Origin: a virus
Virus record (IMG/VR): IMGVR_UViG_3300030329_003542
Span: 1-27,072 of that record
Direction: 5' to 3' (one strand)
Length of the DNA stretch: 27,072 nucleotides
Of the stretch, positions 23,050 to 27,072 are shown piece after piece. Each line of letters begins with the position of its first letter. Position 1 is the first letter of the stretch. Made by a program: the position numbers and the translations under genes. The notes under the pieces are model-generated. The model saw only the letters and a program-made list of their open reading frames with translations. It had not been told where the DNA came from and made no database searches.

Positions 23050-24908
23050 TGTAAATTGATAATGTTAGATCCACGAATTACAATTTTTGTTGAGCGACCA
23101 GACCGTGAATTATTTTCTTCTTGAACCTCTAAAACTTTTGTTTTGATCCAACCTTTAATAATTGTAATAATTTTTGCTTTATCGAATTTATCTTCAACAT
23201 TAAGTTCCAGCTCTTCAGCAATAATTTTCCCAACCCAATTGTCAGCGCTGTGATGCAATCGCGGTTTACAATCGTCTATTTTAAATTGTAATTTTCGAGC
23301 TTGTTGTAATGTTACGTCTGAAAATGCGTCTGGAAATTTCCAGCATTTTACAACACCAACTTCATCTGTGTTGTCTAGGGCTACAGACACTCTTTCATAC
23401 CAATTTGCTTGCAACAAAGAAGCTGACAAATTATTTTTTGCATCTTCCATTTTGAAGTGATGGAGATTTGTTTCCAAACCAGCTTTATCTGCTTCATCTC
23501 GTGACATTAAATTTAAAAGTCTAGCAGACCTGACAGCCGCAATTAGTGCGCTTCCACCCCTCACAGAATCAACGTCTGCCATATTCCCATTTAATTTTCT
23601 CGTGTGATGTACAATTTCAATTGACATTTTGGCTTTTTCTGCCAAGTGACTTAAACGCTTTGCAACTTCTTTAAAAATTTCGTTTGTTTCTAAAGAACTT
23701 GTCATATTCGCAAGCGGATCAAAAACAAGTACATCTATACAATTTTCAATACAAAAATCTTCAATTTTTAAAAAAGCATCTTCTTGTATTAAACCCTCCA
23801 ATCCTGCGGCTAACATTAAGTTTTGCTCTCGCCCAGACGCAACAAAAAGTTGGTTGATTAATTCCTCTTGTTTAATGTTAAAATATTCACAAATAGCAAT
23901 GACTCGACGCTCGATTTCGTCAAGTGGATCTTCTGCATTATAAAAAATTGTTTTGTATTTTTTTTGAGGCTGTATGCCCAATAAATTGCGACCAGTCGCC
24001 ATTGCAATACATTCAGTTAGGATTACAGTAGATTTTCCTAACCCCCCCTGAGAGGCGGTTAAACTTACATATTTACGGATATAATGATTTCCATAAATAA
24101 AATCTCTCGGAGCAATATTAATTGCACTTTTTACTTTCCAACTTTTAAACAGTTGAGTTGGAGAATAAATTTCTGTTTTATAAATAAGTTCATTTAATTT
24201 AACCTTATTTCCACCATTCGCAAGCCAGTCGCTAATATCTTCTTTTTCATTGACGGGTAGATGTAAAATTTTTATTGCTTTGACAATTTTTGATAGATGA
24301 GTCGCAACAATTTCAACGTGCTTTTCCCCAGCTTTGTCATTGTCAGGAATTAAAATTACATTTCTATCAATAAAATATTTATTAAGTTCTTTGTTCCAAT
24401 TCCCAGCCCCTCCAGAGTTACAAGTCGCAATTAAACCAAGTTGTGTTAATGCATCACAATCTTTCTCACCTTCACAAATAAAAATTGGTTTATCTGCATT
24501 ATTTACAATTTGTGGTAAATTGTAGGGTAGGGGTGTAATACCAGCTAAATTGAAAACATAACCATTATTAGTTTTACGTCTTGGCCTAAAAGTTTTTGGT
24601 TCAAAACGCACCACTTGATATATTTCTTCTCCTTTTTCATTTTTGTAACTATATTCTTTTACAATTTTTGGAGTTATTTGATTAATTCCTAAATCGTTTA
24701 AAAATGTAACAGGATCTTTCCCCTCGCGCTTAATTAAATCAACAAGACCACCTCCATGCCCTATTTCGTGATCAAAAAACGTACCTTTGCTTAAATCAAT
24801 ACTTAAAGAGCCAAAACTGCCATAGCGTAATTCTTTTGGTTTACTCAATTTTTTGTTTGGCTCACCAAGTAAACTTTTTACAATTTGCAAAGAGTGTTGT
24901 TCAATCAC
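23046..24908 (-). CDS. Primase-helicase: TOPRIM domain fused to RepA-like helicase
   Basis: 620 aa, starting at a GTG (minus strand, 24908-24906) with AAGGA 8 nt upstream. Residues 35-62 (SLSIDLSKGTFFDHEIGHGG) resemble the end of a primase zinc-binding domain, but no CxxC/CxxH ligands are present. TOPRIM motifs are EGEKD (146-150) and PDND (188-191). The ATPase has Walker A at 284-294 (TASQGGLGKST) and Walker B VLVFDPL (393-399), then HHTRK (434-438) and RGGSALIAAVRS (450-461), typical of RepA/AAA_25 hexameric helicases rather than DnaB. It should prime and unwind phage DNA. It forms the core of the leftward operon. Confidence 0.87.
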   Translation of the reverse strand: MIEQHSLQIVKSLLGEPNKKLSKPKELRYGSFGSLSIDLSKGTFFDHEIGHGGGLVDLIKREGKDPVTFLNDLGINQITPKIVKEYSYKNEKGEEIYQVVRFEPKTFRPRRKTNNGYVFNLAGITPLPYNLPQIVNNADKPIFICEGEKDCDALTQLGLIATCNSGGAGNWNKELNKYFIDRNVILIPDNDKAGEKHVEIVATHLSKIVKAIKILHLPVNEKEDISDWLANGGNKVKLNELIYKTEIYSPTQLFKSWKVKSAINIAPRDFIYGNHYIRKYVSLTASQGGLGKSTVILTECIAMATGRNLLGIQPQKKYKTIFYNAEDPLDEIERRVIAICEYFNIKQEELINQLFVASGREQNLMLAAGLEGLIQEDAFLKIEDFCIENCIDVLVFDPLANMTSSLETNEIFKEVAKRLSHLAEKAKMSIEIVHHTRKLNGNMADVDSVRGGSALIAAVRSARLLNLMSRDEADKAGLETNLHHFKMEDAKNNLSASLLQANWYERVSVALDNTDEVGVVKCWKFPDAFSDVTLQQARKLQFKIDDCKPRLHHSADNWVGKIIAEELELNVEDKFDKAKIITIIKGWIKTKVLEVQEENNSRSGRSTKIVIRGSNIINLQ

Positions 24909-25092
24909 TAAATAGGTCCTTCGGTCGTTGCAGAGGTGGTTCTATATAATCGCCCTGAGTTCTGACAATTTTCATACAATTTGGAACACTGCTAGAATTG
25001 TAATTAACATAAAAAGCATTACAATTTGCTTCAGCATTTGGCCCTTGAAATTCAAAGAAAATAAGGGCCACATAAACTGTAATTTCCTTCAT
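24901..25092 (-). CDS. Small hypothetical protein in replication operon
   Basis: 63 aa. Its ATG overlaps the stop of the upstream gene (TAATG on the minus strand) and its stop overlaps the primase-helicase start by 8 nt, so it sits fully in the operon's coupling chain. The sequence has a short hydrophobic start (VYVALIFFEF) and two cysteines about 15 residues apart (ANCNAFYVNY... NCMK). It is not recognised. Whether it is a binding partner of the neighbours cannot be read from sequence. Confidence 0.55.
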   Translation of the reverse strand: MKEITVYVALIFFEFQGPNAEANCNAFYVNYNSSSVPNCMKIVRTQGDYIEPPLQRPKDLFSD

Positions 25093-25601
25093 TAAAATTG
25101 TATATCAGGATCAGAAGATTTTTTTGGAGGCTCAATGTCTTCAGGCTTGTCTCTCCAATCAACAATTGTAAATAAAGGAATTCTTGTTGTACCCTTGCCA
25201 ATAGTTTCCGCTTTCGAGCCATTGGTTGAAATAGCTACAACTTTACCTTTATTTTTTTCCCATTGGCTATGAATTTCGCTCCAAAGAGCTGTCATGCCCT
25301 TTAAATTTCCAACCCCGTTTGCTTGCCATTCTCTCCAGCCAAAGTCTTTGACATATAACATAACACTAAAGCCTCGTTTATGTTCAGGGGTAGGTCGCTC
25401 AGATTTTACACCTAAAGTTTTATCAAATTGCCAATCTGGTGACTGTCCTTCTGAAATATGCCCCCACCCAGTTTTCATTGAGTCAGGATCTAAAAGAAAA
25501 CCTTTTAAATCGGTTTCGTCAGAATCAATAAACCAACCATTTACACTCGGTTTAAAAGCGATATATTCAGCTTTCACAGTGTCCATTAAACCTAAGTCCA
25601 T
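25092..25601 (-). CDS. Conserved phage protein with SSB-like acidic C-terminal tail
   Basis: 169 aa; AAGGAG lies 8 nt upstream of the ATG. Residues 8-20 and 31-60 contain patterns such as YIAFKPSVNGWF and KTGWGHISEGQSPDWQFD. The central RGFSVMLYVKDFGWREW is a recurrent segment in a family of phage proteins of unknown function. The C-terminus (154-169) reads EDIEPPKKSSDPDIQF: acidic with a terminal Phe, like the tip of bacterial SSB (DDDIPF) that recruits partners. Together with its position between a nuclease and a primase-helicase, this suggests a single-strand-DNA-binding role. That is inference; no OB-fold is demonstrated here. Confidence 0.62.
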   Translation of the reverse strand: MDLGLMDTVKAEYIAFKPSVNGWFIDSDETDLKGFLLDPDSMKTGWGHISEGQSPDWQFDKTLGVKSERPTPEHKRGFSVMLYVKDFGWREWQANGVGNLKGMTALWSEIHSQWEKNKGKVVAISTNGSKAETIGKGTTRIPLFTIVDWRDKPEDIEPPKKSSDPDIQF

Positions 25602-25942
25602 TACTTTTTCTCCTTTTTTTCTAACCAGCCCATTTTTTGAGCCATTTCAATCATTAGTTTTTCGGGGAGAACATAAAGACGGTTTTTTCTATCAGCTCGC
25701 ACAACCAACATGTCAGCATCATCTTGCTCAAACCAAATGTAAAGTGATTTAAAGCCATTGCCAGATTTGCGTCGCTTACACTCAATTTTTAAGCCTTCTA
25801 GTCTTACATCACCTTCAAATTCTTCCCCAACTTTTTTAAAAGCACCTGAGCCAAAAACTCGTTTGCAATTTGCACCCAAGTTGGTCCAAACGTCTTGCAC
25901 TTCCTTCTCTAATACATACCCCCTCTGTTTATTGCCCCTCAA
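25601..25942 (-). CDS. PD-(D/E)XK nuclease, Holliday-junction-resolvase-like
   Basis: 113 aa starting at TTG (minus strand, 25942-25940) within TTGA, overlapping the stop of the upstream gene. The motif set is complete: Glu12 or Glu14 in RGYVLEKEVQD, GSGAFKK, then GDV with Asp45, then ECKRR with Glu54 and Lys56, then VVRADRKNRLYVLP. This matches the archaeal-Hjc/VRR-type PD-(D/E)XK resolvase-like nucleases found in phages. It likely cuts branched recombination or replication intermediates. No upstream ATG is in frame, so the TTG start seems forced. It is coupled through TAATG to the next gene. Confidence 0.78.
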   Translation of the reverse strand: MRGNKQRGYVLEKEVQDVWTNLGANCKRVFGSGAFKKVGEEFEGDVRLEGLKIECKRRKSGNGFKSLYIWFEQDDADMLVVRADRKNRLYVLPEKLMIEMAQKMGWLEKKEKK

Positions 25943-26118
25943 ATGACACCTGCCTTCTTTTCGTCGTTATTTATATTTAATACATGTCTTTTATTTAATG
26001 CCTCAATAATAAGAACTTCTGCCATTTTAGAGATAGAAACACGCTCTTTTTTTGCATAAAGTTTTAATTGTAAACGTATGTTTTTATTTAAATAAATTTG
26101 TTGTTGTTCTATTTCCAA
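25939..26118 (-). CDS. Ribbon-helix-helix (Arc/MetJ-type) DNA-binding protein
   Basis: 59 aa from a TTG at 26118-26116 on the minus strand. AGGAGA lies 6 nt upstream of it; the ATG at 26151 has no such site and places the AGGAGA inside coding sequence, so I prefer the TTG. The protein starts MEIEQQQIYLNKNIRLQLKL; QQQIYLN is the expected beta strand of the dimer and two helices follow (RLQLKLYAKKERVS and SKMAEVLIIEALN). Such proteins bind palindromic operators as dimers. It is the first gene of the leftward operon and lies beside a palindrome (26151-26172), so autoregulation is likely. Confidence 0.75.
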   Translation of the reverse strand: MEIEQQQIYLNKNIRLQLKLYAKKERVSISKMAEVLIIEALNKRHVLNINNDEKKAGVI

Positions 26119-26124
26119 AATGTT

Positions 26125-26130
26125 TCTCCT
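26125..26130 (-). promoter_or_regulatory. Ribosome-binding site deciding the TTG start of the RHH gene
   Basis: AGGAGA on the minus strand, followed by a 6-nt spacer and TTG at 26118. This argues for a non-ATG start. Confidence 0.7.
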
Positions 26131-26150
26131 AAAAATAATTGTAAAAAACA

Positions 26151-26172
26151 TGTATTAAACACTTGTAATACA
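26151..26172. promoter_or_regulatory. Palindrome TGTATTA-N8-TAATACA, candidate operator
   Basis: Perfect 7-bp arms at 26151-26157 and 26166-26172 with an 8-nt spacer. Its location, 33 nt upstream of the ribbon-helix-helix gene start, suits a site bound by that protein. Binding is inferred. Confidence 0.5.
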
Positions 26173-26215
26173 CTTTTTTTTATATTAAAAGGAAACTGTG
26201 ATATACCTTTACTAC

Positions 26216-26227
26216 CCCCGAAAGGGG
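26216..26227 (+). other. GNRA-tetraloop hairpin in the 5' leader of the rightward operon
   Basis: CCCC-GAAA-GGGG: four G-C pairs closed by a GAAA loop, 38 nt before the ATG at 26266. No T-run follows on either strand, so it is not a terminator. It may stabilise the leader mRNA. Confidence 0.45.
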
Positions 26228-26265
26228 TTAAAATAAAACGCAAAGGGAGAAACTAAGGAGACATT

Positions 26266-26769
26266 ATGAAAAATGATATACAAATACCCTACGTTTATAA
26301 TGATGGTGGCCGTTCTAATTATTTTAAAGGTTCGTTTGTAGGTGATTGCGTACCAAGAGCAATTACGATTGCTACGGGGCTTAATTACAAATTTGTTTAT
26401 GACGAATTAAATCGTTTAACAAAGGAATATGCTGAAAAAAAGGGTCAGCGTACCAAAGTTTCAAGAGCAATTAATAATAAACGTCATAACCGATCAGTTC
26501 GTAACGGTACTTATGATAAGGTATCAAAACCGTTTTTGGCTTCGCTTGGGTGGGAATGGCAACCGACCATGTTTATTGGTTCGGGTTGCACAGTTCACGT
26601 TAAAGCTGATGAGTTGCCAACCGATAAAGGCAATTTAATTTTAAAACTTAGTCGCCATTTGGCTGCGGTTATAGACGGAGAACTACACGACACTTACGAT
26701 TGCTCCCGAAATGGAACAAGGGGTGTGTACGGTTATTTTTGGAAGCCTATTGGAAGCAAGGGGGCTTAA
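26266..26769 (+). CDS. Papain-like cysteine-protease-fold phage protein
   Basis: 167 aa with AAGGAG 5 nt upstream of ATG 26266. Motifs: YNDGGRS near the start, GDCVPRA with Cys28, LGWEWQPTM, SRHLAAVIDG with His131, and HDTYDCSRNG with Asp142. These match a conserved phage and bacterial family that looks like a minimal papain-like cysteine peptidase (Cys-His-Asp). Both the Cys-first and 'RHLAAVIDG' arrangements support the fold. Substrate and role are unknown; as the first gene of a rightward operon near a regulator it may act early, for example on host proteins. Activity is not shown. Confidence 0.68.
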   Translation: MKNDIQIPYVYNDGGRSNYFKGSFVGDCVPRAITIATGLNYKFVYDELNRLTKEYAEKKGQRTKVSRAINNKRHNRSVRNGTYDKVSKPFLASLGWEWQPTMFIGSGCTVHVKADELPTDKGNLILKLSRHLAAVIDGELHDTYDCSRNGTRGVYGYFWKPIGSKGA

Positions 26770-26772
26770 ATA

Positions 26773-26976
26773 ATGGAGCAATATTATTTTCGCCATGACC
26801 ACAATCTTGAAAGCCCAGTTGCAAAAGTTTACGAGCTTAATGGGAAATTAGTTTCAAAGGAAACTTGTTACAAGTGTATGCACAGTGGAGTAGCTGGTTG
26901 GCTTCCTCTCAAAAGTATTGACAAAAAATTAGATGCTTTAAACTGCAAGCAATTACACGCAAGATGGGGGGTATGA
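26773..26976 (+). CDS. Small hypothetical protein, rightward early operon
   Basis: 67 aa with AAGGGGG upstream of ATG 26773. The sequence (FRHDHNLESPVAKVYELNGK, then ETCYKCMHSG) contains one CxxC that might bind metal, but there is no second pair to form a full zinc finger. It is not recognised. Its stop overlaps a downstream ATG (ATGA at 26973-26976), indicating a packed operon. Confidence 0.55.
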   Translation: MEQYYFRHDHNLESPVAKVYELNGKLVSKETCYKCMHSGVAGWLPLKSIDKKLDALNCKQLHARWGV

Positions 26977-26978
26977 GA

Positions 26979-27072
26979 ATGGCTAAATATTACAAAATAA
27001 AATTAACTGAGGCTCAATACTTACATGTGTTAAAGGCAATGAATGAATATGAAGGCATTATCGCAAGTAATC
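26979..27072 (+). CDS. Small phage protein (partial, runs past the window end)
   Basis: The ORF is open to the last base. I prefer ATG 26979 over ATG 26973 because the run of G at 26966-26971 is then 7 nt away, a workable ribosome-binding spacing; at 26973 it would be 1 nt away. The visible part (MAKYYKIKLTEAQYLHVLKA, then NEYEGII) is a short helical protein of a type common in marine phages. Length and function cannot be read. Confidence 0.55.
   Translation, partial: MAKYYKIKLTEAQYLHVLKAMNEYEGIIASN

Larger units (their letters stand above)
26119..26265. promoter_or_regulatory. Divergent intergenic control region
   Basis: The largest non-coding stretch in the window, between the leftward replication operon and a rightward operon. 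It contains a 22-bp palindrome, a T-rich tract (26174-26181), a stable GC hairpin (26216-26227) and a strong rightward ribosome-binding site (AAGGAG, 26255-26260). Promoters must lie here, but I could not fix a convincing -35/-10 pair; TATATT at 26181-26186 has a TTGTAA only 12 nt upstream, which is too close. Confidence 0.6.

Noticed and set aside
25294-25946. Rightward ORFs of 152 and 62 aa opposite the nuclease and SSB-tail genes
   Set aside because: They run opposite a coherent leftward operon with motif-supported proteins and have Pro/Ser-rich, anti-sense-like compositions.
26119-26151. ATG start at 26151 for the ribbon-helix-helix protein
   Set aside because: It would place the AGGAGA ribosome-binding site inside the coding region and add 11 hydrophobic/basic residues ahead of the expected beta strand.
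1-27072. tRNA genes, integrase or attachment site
   Set aside because: There is almost no intergenic space (only 6047-6091 and 26119-26265 are clear gaps) and no cloverleaf-like sequence or recombinase motif was seen.

Overview
The window looks like a little over half of the genome of a short-tailed (podovirus-type) phage of an AT-rich, probably marine bacterium. Evidence for a podovirus: a P22-like portal, a scaffolding protein, an SU10/DUF5309-type major capsid protein, a P22 gp10-like tail nozzle protein and three ejection-type internal proteins, with no tail tube, tape measure or contractile sheath gene. Evidence for a marine origin: several small fibre modules and a kelch-like 'IASTGNATDFG' repeat protein of the kind common in marine phages. 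The host cannot be fixed from this sequence. The AT-rich, TTA/AAA/ATT-heavy codon use would suit a SAR11- or SAR116-like host, and the layout recalls HMO-2011-type phages, but no DNA polymerase is present here to confirm that.

Layout. Positions 1-22544 are one rightward late block. It runs: end of terminase large subunit; an ADP-ribosyltransferase-like protein; two tiny lysine-rich peptides; portal; small conserved protein; scaffold; capsid; a hairpin; adaptor and head-tail genes; a cluster of small fibre/decoration genes (7043-10804); gp10-like nozzle; small virion protein; GNAT-fold protein; three internal/ejection proteins; an S74-chaperone fibre; a kelch-like receptor-binding candidate; two conserved proteins of unknown role; and a lysis cassette (several small membrane proteins, a 3-TM holin and a GH108 endolysin). 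Genes are packed end to end, usually with TAATG or ATGA overlaps.

Positions 22541-26118 form a leftward replication/recombination operon. Read in the direction of transcription it is: ribbon-helix-helix regulator, PD-(D/E)XK nuclease, a conserved protein with an SSB-like acidic tail, a short ORF, a TOPRIM primase fused to a RepA-type helicase, a DUF7768/DUF4406-like protein and a small zinc-ribbon protein. Its last stop codon interlocks with that of the endolysin. Positions 26119-26265 are the only sizeable non-coding gap. It is a divergent control region with a 22-bp palindrome beside the ribbon-helix-helix gene. From 26266 a second rightward operon starts with a papain-like cysteine-protease-fold protein and continues past the window end.

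Most novel-looking items: the ART gene between terminase and portal, the coupled basic micropeptides before the portal, a protein built of 60-nt then 30-nt period repeats, an S74-like chaperone end on an ejection protein, and the SSB-like tail protein beside the primase-helicase. No tRNA, rRNA, CRISPR array, integrase or insertion sequence was seen.
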